59,695 nucleotides of DNA from Symbiodinium natans (GCA_905221605.1 CAJNDS010000847.1:1-59695), one strand, 5' to 3'; positions 17,645 through 27,674 are shown, counted from the first letter of the stretch. Made by a program: numbers and translations. Notes: a model not told the origin generated them from the letters alone.

Positions 17645-18040
17645 CGACTTCGTGTTTGCAACGCAAGAGGGTTACCCACAAGGTCCGAAATGGGCGCAAC
17701 AAACCCCCCTAGCCCATCCACACCCCTGCCCCCCTCCCTCCTCTCCCCTTCTCCCCTCCCCATTCCCCCCCCCCCCCCCACCCCTCACCCCCAAACACAG
17801 CAGCAGAGAAGCAAACCAAAAACAGAAGAAACCAGCAGGAAAACAAATGACACGACCAACAGCAGAAGAAACCTGCAGGAAAACAGAGGAAACGACCACG
17901 CAAATAAAGCACCACGAGCGCTTGCCCGACAATGCTCGAACCCCAAAACCCTAAACCTTACACCCTAAACCCCAAACCCTAAACCCTGAACCCTAAACCT
18001 CAAACCCTGAACCCTAAACCAACCCTAAACCATTCAACAG
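17645..18040. other. C-rich then A-rich stretch
   Basis: A pyrimidine-rich block with a C run near 17767-17778, an A-rich block with two similar AGCAGAAGAAACC segments, and degenerate CCCTAAA units before the acceptor at 18040. No exon seen. Confidence 0.5.
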
Positions 18041-18121
18041 GAGCTCACCAGGCACATGGCGCAGCGCCTTCGAACCTTGGAGGAGAGGCTGGCCACACTG
18101 GAGAGCGAGGACGGTGCTGGG
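18041..18121 (+). CDS. candidate exon, coiled-coil
   Basis: TTCAACAG acceptor after CCCTAAAC and donor GTTAGG at 18122, the first telomere-like unit of the next intron. 27 codons in phase 0, reading ELTRHMAQRLRTLEERLATL, a clear heptad pattern. Confidence 0.6.
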
Positions 18122-18299
18122 GTTAGGGTTTAGGGTTTAGGGTTTAGGGTTTAGGGTTTCGGGTTTAGGGTTTAGGGAGGGCTCTAGAGGGTGTCCAGCG
18201 TGTCTAGGATGTCTGGGACAGGTGCTTGTGAAGACTTCTGGCTGGCGAGGGTCTGAGAATAATTGCGACAGGGTTCAGGGGGTTCAGAGTTTAGGGTTG

Positions 18300-18419
18300 C
18301 GATGTTCCCCCCTTATACCAACAGTCCTCAATAGGTAACATCGCACCCCCTCTTCTAATCCCTAAACCCTAAACCCTAAACCCTAAACCCTAATCCCTGT
18401 TAACTAAGGGGGAACATCC
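18300..18419. mobile_element. MITE-like foldback element, family 4
   Basis: Arms GATGTTCCCCCCTTA (from 18301) and AAGGGGGAACATC (to 18418) are complementary but for one base of the poly-C. A CCCTAAA array sits inside. Related copies at 39614 and 40853. Confidence 0.6.
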
Positions 18420-18575
18420 CAAGTTTAGGGTGTTGAGGGCTATTAGTGTTCACCCCTATACACTCAACCCCCTATTCCAAAACCTGTGCTGAGCCCACCC
18501 GAAACACTCCTTTGGGGGTGAAGGGTTTAGGGTTCAGGGTTTAGGGATAACTCCCTAAAGCCCTCAACCCGACAG

Positions 18576-18654
18576 CAGGATGCTGCAGCTGCTGTTCGGC
18601 GCCTGCGATGCTTGGATGCATTCTTCGCAGACGTCGTCATGTGGTTTCGTGCAG
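18576..18654 (+). CDS. candidate exon, unknown protein
   Basis: CCCGACAG acceptor and GTTTCA donor (18655). Phase 0 start, matching the end of the exon at 18041. Reads QDAAAAVRRLRCLDAFFADV and ends in phase 1. Confidence 0.58.
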
Positions 18655-18761
18655 GTTTCAAGATTTCAAGGTGGGGCAAAGTCTAGGACCCGGAGTAGGC
18701 CCTTTATTGTCTTTTCTTAGGGTTGGGGTTCTCTTATAATTCCCTTTAAACCTAAAAACAG

Positions 18762-18864
18762 CTATTTGCTTAAGAACCCCCCACAAAATATATTCTTCCT
18801 GACACGGGTAATATCGGGACCCTTATTCTATCTATTTGGGGGGGCTCTCTTAAGCAAACAGTAG
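18762..18864. mobile_element. MITE-like foldback element, family 3
   Basis: Arms TTTGCTTAAGA and TCTTAAGCAAA near the ends, with inner poly-C and poly-G tracts. The core TTCCTGACACGGGTAATAT is shared with copies at 19879 and 48384. Confidence 0.7.
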
Positions 18865-18930
18865 AAAAGGGCACCCTTTTTACTCCTAGGTTACTCCTGG
18901 GTCTAGAAATCAAGTTCAGCTCAGGGTTAG

Positions 18931-19044
18931 ACTTGGAGGTTCATGGTAGAGAAGTAGGGTTATGAAGTACGTAGGGCAGCTATGGTTATAAGCTTATTCA
19001 AGGCACTTATAACCCTACTTCTAAGTACCCGTGAACCTTCAAGT
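18931..19044. mobile_element. MITE-like foldback element, family 2
   Basis: Arms ACTTGGAGGTTCATGG and CCGTGAACCTTCAAGT match at 14 of 16 positions. Inner arms GAAGTAGGGTTAT and TAACCCTACTTC are also complementary. Related pieces at 17000, 32711, 45310 and 46120. Confidence 0.7.
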
Positions 19045-19439
19045 AGGCTTTAGCGCTTAGAGTGTTTTAGGACATGTGGCAAGGCAGTTCACCAATGGCT
19101 AAACCCGCGGGGCAGCGCCCACACCCCTTGTGAATCTTGGAAGCACCGTTCTCTCACCAAGCCGTCGCTGAACGGCTACAAGCACGCAAGGCAAGGTACA
19201 GTAGCTAAAAAGGGGCAGATAGTTACACGCCTCTAGGTAAACCCTAAACCCCAAACAACTTGAAAGCGCATGTGCACCAAGTACCATGTGTAAGGCCAGG
19301 CGCCCCTAAACCCGCTCCCCGTAACAGGTAAGCGCCTAATCCCTAAACCCTAAACCCTAAACCCTAAACCCTAAACCCTAAACCCTAAACCCTAAACCCT
19401 AAACCCTAAACCCTAAACTCATCCAACTCATGCCCGCAG

Positions 19440-19502
19440 GCCCCTCTTCCCGCGCCCAGCAACCATCCACTGTAACTCTACTGGGAAGTCGAAGAAGGAC
19501 GG
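19440..19502 (+). CDS. candidate exon, unknown protein
   Basis: CCCGCAG acceptor, donor GTTTAG (19503) taken from a telomere-like unit. In the phase left by the previous exon it reads PSSRAQQPSTVTLLGSRRRT; one other frame is open too. Ends in phase 1. Confidence 0.48.
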
Positions 19503-19878
19503 GTTTAGGGTCAATGCCCTTCAACTCTTAAACCCGGAAGCTCACATCCTCTAAATCCTAATTTAGGGTTTAGGGTTTAGGGTTTAGGGTTTAGGGTTTA
19601 GGGTTTAGGGTTTAGGGTCTTACACCTGATGCATATGAAGCCCGAAAGCCTTTAAACCCCAAACCCGAAACCTTCTAGACCCTTTAACTCTCAAACCCTT
19701 AACCCCAGCCTGAAGTCTCCTCCCCAATGTCCAAAACAAGTTTACGAAAATCGGGACCCCGAAAGTAGACCCCGAATAGTAGGATTCCCTTATAAGAAGG
19801 ACCCCCATAAGGTACCCCCCCTAATTTCGGAAATCCCAGACGGACAACTCATATCCTTCAATCTAAAGCCTGCCAAAC

Positions 19879-20008
19879 CTACTATGTATTTGTTTAAGAA
19901 CCCCCCCGCCTCAACAAAAAAATAAAATCAAATAAACATATTTTCTTTAAACGGGCAATATAGGGTTATTAGTTTAATTCTTTGGGGAGTTCTTAAGCAA
20001 ATAGTAGA
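19879..20008. mobile_element. MITE-like foldback element, family 3
   Basis: CTACTATG...TTTAAGAACCCC at the left and GTTCTTAAGCAAATAGTAG at the right, 130 bp. Its right end lies only ten bases before the AG acceptor of the next candidate exon. Confidence 0.7.
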
Positions 20009-20018
20009 GGAACTGCAG

Positions 20019-20094
20019 GTCGCCAGTGGCAGGAGGACTTTCAGACACGACTCGACTCCTTAGAGGCCCAAAGCAAGCGCGGCTTGGCAGAAAC
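20019..20094 (+). CDS. candidate exon, coiled-coil
   Basis: AACTGCAG acceptor and GTAGGG donor (20095) running into a long G-rich array. Entry phase fits the exon at 19440. Reads RQWQEDFQTRLDSLEAQSKR. Confidence 0.55.
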
Positions 20095-20095
20095 G

Positions 20096-20286
20096 TAGGG
20101 TGTAGGGGTTTAGGGTTTAGGGCTAGGGTTTGGGGTTTAGGGTTTAGGGTTTTGGGGTTTAGGGGTTTAGGGGTTTAGGGGTTTAGGGTTTAGGGGTTTA
20201 GGGTTTAGGGTTTAGGGTTTGGGGTTTAGGGTTTAGGGTTTAGAGTCTTAGGGTTTTGGGGTTTTAGGGTTTTAAGGTTTAGGGTG
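20096..20286 (+). repeat. TTTAGGG-type array, degenerate
   Basis: G-rich heptamers mixed with octamer GTTTAGGG units and TTTGGGG variants. Confidence 0.9.
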
Positions 20287-20724
20287 CAAGGTTCAGGGTG
20301 GGGCCCGGGGATTCAAAGGGGTAGGACAAAGGTTGAAAGATCACGGGCTTCAGCCTTTGAGTTTTGAGGCCCAGGGTATGACGTTAGGGTTTTAAGTCAA
20401 GGGACTAAAGGAGGGACCGTAACAAAGGCGCCTTAGGGGTAATATAGGTGCGACATAGGCATAAAGGGACTTTTGAGATATTTTTAGGGGTTGATTATAA
20501 AATAAGGGGAAGAAGGGTAAGGGTCCCTTCTAAGGGTCCCTCCTTGTATCCCTGAAGTTAAGGATTGTTCAGGGTTATTCGGTCTTCTTCTGGTAGGGCT
20601 TAAGGGCTTAGAGGCATTCCTCTCTCTCTCTCTCCCTCCCTCTCTCCCTCTCTTGAGGGCTTGTAGGGTTTTTTGGGGCTTTCGCCCTAAGCCCTAAACC
20701 TAAACCCTAAACCCTAAACCTAAG
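20287..20724. other. intron-like unique stretch
   Basis: No exon seen. Contains a TC-rich microsatellite at about 20622-20654 and a few CCCTAAA units just before the next acceptor. Confidence 0.5.
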
Positions 20725-20786
20725 GTATACTGGCCGATCTGTTGGGAAAGTTTTCCCACAACAGGGTCGCAAGAGGCGCTCTAGGA
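20725..20786 (+). CDS. candidate exon, basic peptide
   Basis: CCTAAG acceptor and GTTTGT donor (20787). Entry phase 1 fits the exon at 20019. Reads YTGRSVGKVFPQQGRKRRSR. Acceptor is weak. Confidence 0.4.
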
Positions 20787-21014
20787 GTTTGTAGGAGTTA
20801 GGGGTTTGGCGGTTTAAAGGGTTTATGTCGTGTTTAAGGTTTTGGGTTTTAAGGTTCAGGCTTTAGAGACTCAGGGTTTTGGAGTTCTACACGAGGGTGC
20901 CAATCTTGGACCTAGTGACATGACTGTGTAGGCGGATTCGAAGGGATTGCGTGGTGGAGTTTAGACCCTGACCCTAAGCCCTAAAGGCCCAAAGCCCGAA
21001 GGACTTCTCCTCAG

Positions 21015-21146
21015 GCAGAGATTTGCGGAGCGACACGAATGACAGTTTCTGCAGCCTCGTCGAGGGCATCAAGGGGGAGGAAGGAACGCCAGAGTTCCTC
21101 CAGCAGCAGTTGGGCAGTTTCTGGGTCCGGCGGTTTTTGGACTTGG
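21015..21146 (+). CDS. candidate exon, unknown protein
   Basis: TCTCCTCAG acceptor and donor GTTTAG (21147) from a telomere-like unit. Open for 43 codons in the phase left by 20725, including GEEGTPEFLQQQLGSFWVRR. One of the longer exons here. Confidence 0.5.
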
Positions 21147-21372
21147 GTTTAGGGTTGAGGGTTTAGGGTGTAGGGTGCAGGGTGTAGGGAGGGAGTAGGG
21201 TTTAGGGTTTCAAGTTTAAAGTGGTGATGCTCCTTGTGTGCAACTTGACCCTTTGTAGTCTTGCTAAGACCTTGTGCGTCCTGGCGAAAGCCGCATTGCA
21301 GCAAAACCAAGAGCCACAATCCCTAAACCCTAAGCCCCTACAAGCCCTTAACCCTGAGTCCTAATCCCTCAG

Positions 21373-21443
21373 GCTCATCTGTTCTAAGGCACAAGTCAAG
21401 CTCGCCCGCTTGGAAAGTCAAGCTGCTCACGCCAAAAGATTTG
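21373..21443 (+). CDS. candidate exon, coiled-coil in one frame
   Basis: CCCTCAG acceptor and canonical GTGAGA donor (21444). Two frames are open. The more protein-like one contains QVKLARLESQAAHAKRF; the other is the one that matches the preceding exon's phase. Confidence 0.5.
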
Positions 21444-21590
21444 GTGAGACGCCCTGGGCCTTCAACCCTAAACCCTCAGTCCCAAACCCTATACCCTAAA
21501 ACCCTAAACCCCAAAACCCTAAACCCTGAAGCCTAAACCCTAAACCCTAAACCCTCAACCCTAAACCCTAAACCAGAAGCCTTGTTTCAG

Positions 21591-21718
21591 AACAATCTCG
21601 AAGCCCATGAGCCTATCGGCTGTGGCCAGGCTACCCGAGGCATTCACGCACGCGTTGCAGCGCTTGGAGCATCACGTCTTAGACGAGCTCAGCAAGGCCC
21701 ACGACAGCTGCTGTCCGG
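21591..21718 (+). CDS. candidate exon, helix-rich
   Basis: CTTGTTTCAG acceptor and GTTACT donor (21719). Two frames open; the more natural reads ARLPEAFTHALQRLEHHVLD. Flanked upstream by CCCTAAA units. Confidence 0.5.
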
Positions 21719-22015
21719 GTTACTAAGAGAAGGGTTTAGGTACCCTCAACCCTAAACCCTAAACCCTAAACCCTAAACCCTATACAATAAACCCTAAACC
21801 CTGGTTAGGGAACCTAGGTATAATTTTGACAGGTTTAGAAAAGCCAAAAAGCTACAGGCGTTTTAACTTTTTTGGCCCGTTAGAGCCTGCAAATAGCTGC
21901 CTGGACTCCAGGGTCCAGAAAAACTCAGAAAACCCTAAACCCCAAACCTCAAACCCCAAACCCTAAACCCTAAACCCCAAACCCTAAGCCCTAAACCCCC
22001 CTTTCCCTCCCTCAG

Positions 22016-22081
22016 GTGCGCGAACGGTGTGAGGAGCTGCAGCTGCCGCCGGCACAGCCTTCGGCGCTGGAGGCCATATTT
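22016..22081 (+). CDS. candidate exon, unknown protein
   Basis: Pyrimidine-rich acceptor CTTTCCCTCCCTCAG and donor GTGCGA (22082). 22 codons, VRERCEELQLPPAQPSALEA and on. The donor hexamer GTGCGA recurs at 27380 and 36894. Confidence 0.55.
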
Positions 22082-23166
22082 GTGCGATTTGTGCTAGGGT
22101 TTAGGGTTTAGGGTTTAGGGTTTAGGGTTTAGGGTTTAGGGTTTAGGGTTTAGGGTTTAGGGTTTAGGGTTTAGGGTTTAGGGTTTAGGGTTTAGGGTTG
22201 AGGCTTGCGCAAGTGCCCGAAGTCTCCACGGTTAAGGTCTTAGGGCTTAGGGTGGAGGGTTTAGGGTTAGGGTTTGGGGTTTAGGGTTTGGGGTTTAGGG
22301 TTTAGGGTTTAGGGGTTTAAAGGTTTAAGGTTTTAAGGGTTTAAGGATTTAAAGGGTTGAGGTCTGAGGGTGGGTTGGGGAAATGGTGCTGGGGTGGGTT
22401 CAGGGTTTCTTTGCTTGAGGGTTAAGGTTTCAGGGCTTCAGGTCTGGCTCAGGGCCTGGGGTTCAGGGTTTCAGGGCCTCAGGGATTCAAGGCCTGGGGT
22501 TTGGGGTTTCAGGGTCTCAGTTCCTGAGGTTCAGGGTTTCAGGCCTGGGGTTGAGGGTTTCCGGGCCTCAGGACCTGTGGTTTAGGGCTTCAGGGCCTCA
22601 GGCTTGGGGTTTAGGGTTTCAGGGCTTCAGGCCTGGGGTTTAAGGTCTGAAGGCCTGAAGGCCTGGGGTTTAGGGTGTCAAGGCGTACAGGGTGAATGAA
22701 GACCCTTGATTTTCTTAATGTTGTGGGATTCTCTGGGTGGGTGGGGGTATTCTCCCGTTTCACAACCACATCGCTTGACTGGTGAAAGCTAGTACATGAG
22801 ATGCTGAACCCTAAACCCTAAACCCTCAACCCTAAATTTAAGAGCCTCCGGCTCAAGCCGCCGACCCCGCAGGAGAACAAGTTTAAGGTTTGGGGTTTGG
22901 TGATTTTGTTTGGGGTTCCTGTTGGGAGGGGGGGTGGGGGGGGTGGTGGGGGGGTTGGGGGGTGGGTGGGGGGGGGGGGGGGGGGGGGGGTAAGGGGGGG
23001 GGTAGGGGGGGGGGGGTAGGGGGGGGGAAGGGTAGGGACAGGGGTTTTTTCCAAAAGAGCCCCTATGCCGGTGGCCTGTTCCTCCACGGAAAAGCTGGCG
23101 GGGTACCCCCCTAAACCCTAAACCCTGAACCCTGAACCCTGAACCCGAAACCCGAAACCTTCCTAG
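22082..23166. other. long intron-like stretch, G-rich
   Basis: TTTAGGG array at 22095-22199, degenerate G-rich and TTTCAGGGCCTCAGG-like repeats to 22690, a segment at about 22841-22912 shared with 36482-36542, then a G-rich block with runs of 10 or more G (22929-23036). No exon assigned. Confidence 0.6.
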
Positions 23167-23246
23167 TGCCCTGCAAGGTTGCCAGCTGCGACGATCCTGG
23201 GGACGCAGGAGGGGTCGAGGAGCTGGCCATCAAGATTGCTACCTGA
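23167..23246 (+). CDS. candidate terminal exon
   Basis: TTCCTAG acceptor. The frame ends in CDDPGDAGGVEELAIKIAT and a TGA at 23244-23246, so it may close a gene. G-rich telomere-like units follow from 23266. Confidence 0.4.
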
Positions 23247-23506
23247 GACTTTGGCTGGGTTTTTAGGGTTTGGGGTTTTTAGGGTTTAGGGTTTAGGGTT
23301 TGGGGTTTTAGGGGCTTAGGGTTTGGGGTTTAGGGTTTGGGGTTTTTAGGGTTTAGGGTTTGGGGTTTGGGGTTTAGGGTTTAGGGGGTTCAGGTTTTGG
23401 GATTTGGGGTTTGGGTTTTTGGAGTAATATATACTTCAATACTTTTGTTTGGTTCTGGGTTCCGATTATAGCTACTTGTACCTAACAAGTATATTCATTT
23501 TTTCAG

Positions 23507-23538
23507 GGACTACTCCAAAGTAGGCTTGGGATCTTCAG
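23507..23538 (+). CDS. possible micro-exon
   Basis: Acceptor ATTTTTTCAG is strong and the donor GTTAAG is acceptable. Reads GLLQSRLGIFR. However, TTGGAGTA (23419) and TACTCCAA (23510) make the stretch look like a foldback element, which is an equally good explanation. Confidence 0.28.
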
Positions 23539-23884
23539 GTTAAGGGTTTAGGGGGCGTAGGGTTTAGAAGGTGTGAGGTTTGAGGCTTCTAGGGTTTCAG
23601 GTTCAGGGTTTATTGCTCACAGGGTTTGTGGTTTAATTTAGACTCCACGAACGCTTTTTTGTTCGCCTGTTGTGGTCCCGAATAAGGACTGTTGGAATAC
23701 GGGGGAATATCCCACCCCATAAGCCTACATACCCTAAACCCTAAACCCTAAGAACCCCTAAACCCTAAACCCTCAAAACCCATAATCCTAAAAAACCCTA
23801 AACCCTAACCCTAAACACCCATAACCCTAAAAACCCTAAACTAAACCGAGTTATTTTGTTGGGTGTGGGGAGGGTGTCTCTTCA

Positions 23885-23996
23885 CCCTGAGCCCTAAACC
23901 CTAAACCCTAAACCCTAAACCCTAAACCCCAAACCCTAAACCCTAAACCCTAAACCCTAAACCCTAAACCCCAAACCCTAAACCCTAAACCCTAAG
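23885..23996 (+). repeat. CCCTAAA-type array
   Basis: About 15 C-rich heptamers with two CCCCAAA variants. A second C-rich array lies at 23731-23846. Confidence 0.93.
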
Positions 23997-24030
23997 CTGG
24001 GCGGGTGAGGGGAGAGACTGAGGTGAGCAG

Positions 24031-24095
24031 CGGTGCGAAGACCTGCGTAGCCACTTCGCCGAGCGCTCGGCGGAGCTCGCAGTCCGCGCTCCTTG
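24031..24095 (+). CDS. candidate exon, helix-rich
   Basis: GTGAGCAG acceptor, donor GTTCGT (24096). Reads RCEDLRSHFAERSAELAVRA. An overlapping frame starting slightly upstream is also open, so frame is uncertain. Confidence 0.45.
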
Positions 24096-24388
24096 GTTCG
24101 TTTTGGGCTTAGGGTTTAGGGTTTAGGGTTAGAGGGTTTAAGGTTTAAGGTTTAGGGTTTGGGGTGTAAGGTTTAGGGTTTGCGGTTTAGGGTTTAGGGT
24201 GTAAGGTTTAGGGTGTAAGGCTTAGAGTGTAAGGCTTGGACTGTTTTTGGAGGTTGACCTGAGGGCACTAGGTGCGGCCAAGGTACTTGATCTCGATTCA
24301 TCATCGCCTCATATTGAGGAGTTTCATTGCTCCGGGGTATCAACGGGTAGTTACGTTCACCCGCTCCCTAACGTGCTGTCGTGTGCAG

Positions 24389-24472
24389 GCCCCGAAACAC
24401 GAAGCTGCTCCAATCCCTAAATGTTCAGGCATCATGGGCCAGCGGGGGTCACGAAGGGTTGAGGGCTTATAA
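24389..24472 (+). CDS. candidate terminal exon
   Basis: GTCGTGTGCAG acceptor. Reads APKHEAAPIPKCSGIMGQRG and ends with TAA at 24470-24472. Upstream sequence is open in the same frame back to about 24272, so the true start may be earlier. Confidence 0.4.
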   Translation, partial: APKHEAAPIPKCSGIMGQRGSRRVEGL

Positions 24473-24696
24473 GGATTCAGGGTTTCTAAGGGCTTTTGGG
24501 GTCTAGAGGGGGCTACCTTAATAATCTCAAGAACCCCAAGATTAAGACCCCAACCCCGCCCTTCCGCCCTTCCCACGAAGGTTGTAGCTCAGGAGGTTCA
24601 GGGTTTAGGGTTTTGGGTCGGGTTTTGAGTTTTGGGGGTTGTGTGTCAAGAGGTTGGGGGGTTAGAGGCTGGCGTAGCTCCTCGTGGGTTAGTCAC

Positions 24697-24820
24697 AAAC
24701 CCTAAACCCTAAACCCTAAACCCTAGACCCTAAACCCTAAACCCTAAACCCTAAACCCTAAACCCTAAACCCTAAACCCTAAACCCTAAACCCTAAACCC
24801 TAAACCCTAAACCCTAAACC
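24697..24820 (+). repeat. CCCTAAA-type array
   Basis: About 17 nearly perfect C-rich heptamers with one CCCTAGA variant. Confidence 0.95.
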
Positions 24821-24851
24821 AACCCATCGGCCATGCCAAAGGTGCAAGCAG

Positions 24852-24924
24852 GATTTGCAGAAGCCAAAGGGCACATGGACGTTGTTGTGTCCCAACTCGG
24901 GCAGCAGCTTGGCCGACAGCCTGG
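24852..24924 (+). CDS. candidate exon, helix-rich
   Basis: GCAAGCAG acceptor and donor GTTTAG (24925), the first telomere-like unit downstream. Contains AEAKGHMDVVVSQLGQQLGR. A clean example of CCCTAAA, exon, TTTAGGG. Confidence 0.55.
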
Positions 24925-25103
24925 GTTTAGGGATTAGGGTTTAGGGTTTAGGGTTTAGGGTGTAGGGTTTAGGGTTTAGGGTCTAGGGTTTAGGGTGTGA
25001 ATAGTCGTCTAACTTGTATTCTTTGGTCGTGGGAGAAGCAAGGTAATGTCACGGTACTGCGCACCCTGAAGCCGGAGTGGAAGCCCCCATCACCCAGACG
25101 CGG

Positions 25104-25249
25104 AAACCCCAAACCCTAAACCCTAAACCATAAACCCTAAACCCTAAACCCTAAACCCTAAACCCTAAACCCTAAACCCTAGGCCCTAGACCCTAGACTC
25201 TAGACCCTAGACCCTAGACCCCAAACCCTAAACACTAACCCTAAACCTT
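25104..25249 (+). repeat. CCCTAAA-type array with CCCTAGA block
   Basis: C-rich heptamers in which five or six consecutive units are CCCTAGA, suggesting local unit homogenisation. Confidence 0.9.
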
Positions 25250-25294
25250 AAGCGGCTCTCTGAATCCCCCCCCAACAACCTCTTGTTGACCTGG

Positions 25295-25733
25295 CGCTGC
25301 TCACTGGTGGCAAAACTCACCAGTGGAATTTCCCGCAGGGTTATGGTTCAGGGTTTAGGGTTTAGGGTTTAAGGTTTAGGGTTTAGGGTTTAGGGTTTAG
25401 GGCTTAGGGCTTAGGGCTTAGGGCTTAGGGCTTAGGGTTTAAGGTTTAGGGTTTAGGGTTTACTGTAAGAGGTTAGGGTTTAGGGTTTCGGGCTTAGGGT
25501 TTATGTTAAAGTGGTTGAGGTTAACCGTAGTGGAGACCCCCCTACCCTGTTGCTGCGACTCCACAATGTCTACGAGCGACCCGCCAAAGAAAAGAAAGCG
25601 CTACTGCCCACTAGAGTATCGGAATTTACTTACGTAAAGACCACTTTTTTTCCTACTACCCACTAGTGGAAATACCCACGAGTGGAAATCTCACTGCCCA
25701 CTAGCGAAACTCCCATTACCCATTCGTGGAAGC
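25295..25733. repeat. cluster of palindromic CCACTAGTGG-like motifs
   Basis: About seven copies of a short near-palindrome (CACTGGTGG, CACCAGTGG, CCCACTAGTGGAAAT, CCCACGAGTGGAAAT, CCCACTAGCGAAA, CCCATTCGTGG), four of them spaced 15-22 bp apart at 25660-25733. Confidence 0.6.
25566..25633 (+). CDS. possible first exon with basic cluster
   Basis: ATG at 25566 (context CCACAATGTC) opens MSTSDPPKKRKRYCPLEYRN and runs to a canonical GTAAAG donor at 25634. The PPKKRKR cluster resembles a nuclear localisation signal. It overlaps the palindromic-motif cluster, which lowers confidence. Confidence 0.3.
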
Positions 25734-25970
25734 CGCGCTAGCTCAAGGGATTTAGACTCAGATAATATGGTTTGGTGGTCTCTTTAAGTAGGGTTTCTGT
25801 CTTATAGGGGCAGTCGGGGCAGTATATTCGGGTGCTTGTTAGGGTATCTCTAGGGGCTACATTAAGGTATCAGGGTAACAGATAAAGAGGCCACCGGCCT
25901 GTCTAACGACTCTAAACCCTAAACCCTAAACCCTAAACCCTAAACCCTAAACCCTAAACCCTAAACCCTA

Positions 25971-26062
25971 AGGTTGTACCCCCAAAGGTTCCCCTGACAC
26001 ATACTCCCTTCATGGCCCTTATACTACCTTAAGGATCGTTTAGCCTGAAGGGTCCAAGGTAC
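25971..26062. mobile_element. foldback-like element, family 6
   Basis: Begins GGTTGTACCCCCAAAGGTTCCC and ends GAAGGGTCCAAGGTA. The copy at about 47055-47152 shares both ends and the central CTTAAGGATC. It lies between two CCCTAAA arrays. Confidence 0.5.
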
Positions 26063-26155
26063 CCTAAACCCTAAACCCTAAACCCTAAACCCTAAACCCT
26101 AAACCCTAAACCCTAAACCCTAAACCCTAAACCCTAAACCCTAAACCCTAAACCC
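26061..26155 (+). repeat. CCCTAAA-type array
   Basis: Thirteen nearly perfect C-rich heptamers ending just before the next acceptor. Confidence 0.95.
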
Positions 26156-26169
26156 GGCCAACTCCCAAG

Positions 26170-26230
26170 GCTTGGTGAGCGGCTCCGGTTCCACGAAGCG
26201 AGTTCGGGAACGGCGGCTTGGAGCATTGGG
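26170..26230 (+). CDS. candidate exon, unknown protein
   Basis: CTCCCAAG acceptor after the array and GTATTT donor (26231). Reads LGERLRFHEASSGTAAWSI. No G-rich unit directly follows; TTTAGGG begins about 25 bases on. Confidence 0.42.
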
Positions 26231-26526
26231 GTATTTTTGATGGGGCAGGTGGTTCAGGGTTTAGGGTTTAGGGTTTTGGGTTTTGGGTTTTGGGTTTAGG
26301 GGTCGTTGTTTGGGAGCATTTTTCTTTGTTGCTGTTGGGTGGGGAGGGGGGGGGGGGGGGGCGTTAGGAGATGGGGTTCAGTGCAAGGTTTTTGGGTGCC
26401 GAAGCTTTGGTATCTTAAGTGTCTAGGGTTTATAGGGTTTAGGGCTTTAGGGCTTTTAGGGTTTTTAGGGTTTTGTTAAGGTTTTTTAGGGTTTATAGGG
26501 TTTATAGGGTTTAGGAGAAGTAGCAG

Positions 26527-26580
26527 GCTTTGAGGGCTTCGCCGCAGGCTGCGAATCGCCGCACTGACATGTTGGGGGGG
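26527..26580 (+). CDS. candidate exon, unknown protein
   Basis: AGTAGCAG acceptor and GTAGGG donor (26581). 18 codons, ALRASPQAANRRTDMLGG. The upstream flank is G-rich rather than C-rich, contrary to the usual layout. Confidence 0.38.
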
Positions 26581-26715
26581 GTAGGGGGGGACAGGGGCCA
26601 GCAGATGCTCTGTGAACAGGTTCTTCTTATAGAAGGACCCCTAAACCCTAAACCCTAAACCTTAAACCCTAAACCCTAAACCCTAAACCCTAAACCACTG
26701 TTCTGGGAACCCAAG

Positions 26716-26760
26716 AGGACTCGGATTCAATGGGCACAACTTAGAGCTCTGCTCAGGAAG
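26716..26760 (+). CDS. candidate exon, basic helix
   Basis: AACCCAAG acceptor 20 bases after CCCTAAA units and GTGACG donor (26761). 15 codons in phase 0: RTRIQWAQLRALLRK. Confidence 0.45.
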
Positions 26761-27346
26761 GTGACGACAGACCGTATCCACCTGAGCACAGACACCAATG
26801 CCTCTCAGCCCTCAACCCTCTACACCCTAACGCCGGGGCCCAAGCCCTAAACCACTTAAAACTCTAAACCAAGCACCGGCCCGGAAAACTCAGCCTCAAC
26901 CCTGTGTTAAGGCCGATGACAAGATCCAGCTGGTGCAACGAGCGGCCTGTACTTAGATGGATGGTGGTCCCTGGTGAAACAAAGCATGAAAGGGTAGCTA
27001 CGTGGCCCCGAATTGGGAACCCCTTATACACCCCGTAAAACCCAACTCTTTTGCAGAAGGTAAGGGACCATGTTCGGGACGATGTAGCTACCCTTAACGT
27101 TCAGGGTGTGCAGAAGGACCATTGGGTTGCTGGAGGTTCGGATTTAGGGCTTGTTTAGGGTACTTAGGTGGACTTGGGGCAGGAGATAGGGAGTCTACTT
27201 CTACCGAAAATGGGGGGGTACCTTGTTGGGGTCCTGATAATCAGGGAATCCTATTAGGGTTTAGGGTTTAGGGTTTAGGGTTTAGGGTTTGGGGGGCTGT
27301 GTTAGGGGTTCCCTCTCTTCGTAACCTCCAAGTATACCTCCCCAAG
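26761..27346. other. intron-like stretch
   Basis: Mostly unique sequence with two short stretches of TTTAGGG units (near 27256-27290). No further exon supported. Confidence 0.45.
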
Positions 27347-27379
27347 GTGGAGCGGGTGGAAGCGCGACTCGGCGATCAG
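27347..27379 (+). CDS. candidate short exon, coiled-coil
   Basis: CCCCAAG acceptor and GTGCGA donor (27380). Reads VERVEARLGDQ. The frame also stays open to 27400, where GTTTTAGGG offers an alternative donor. Confidence 0.45.
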
Positions 27380-27528
27380 GTGCGACCCGTCACGGAGGGG
27401 GTTTTAGGGTTTAGGGTTGAGGGTTTAGGGTTAAGGGTTTTTGGGGTTTAGGGTTTAGTTTTTGGCGGCCTTCCAGCAGGGACTGTCAAAGAGCAAGACC
27501 AACCCCATCCCTGCCCCCAAGCTCCGAA

Positions 27529-27660
27529 CCCGAAACCCCAATCCCTAAACCCCAAACCCCAAAGCCTGAGCCCCAAACCCCAAACCCCAAACCCCAAACC
27601 CCAAACCCCAAACCCTAAACCCTAAACCCCACACCCCTTAGCTCCACACCCCTAGACCCT
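27529..27660 (+). repeat. CCCCAAA/CCCTAAA mixed array
   Basis: Mostly CCCCAAA heptamers, ending in a few CCCTAAA units, immediately upstream of the exon at 27675. Confidence 0.88.
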
Positions 27661-27674
27661 AAATCCTGATTCAG

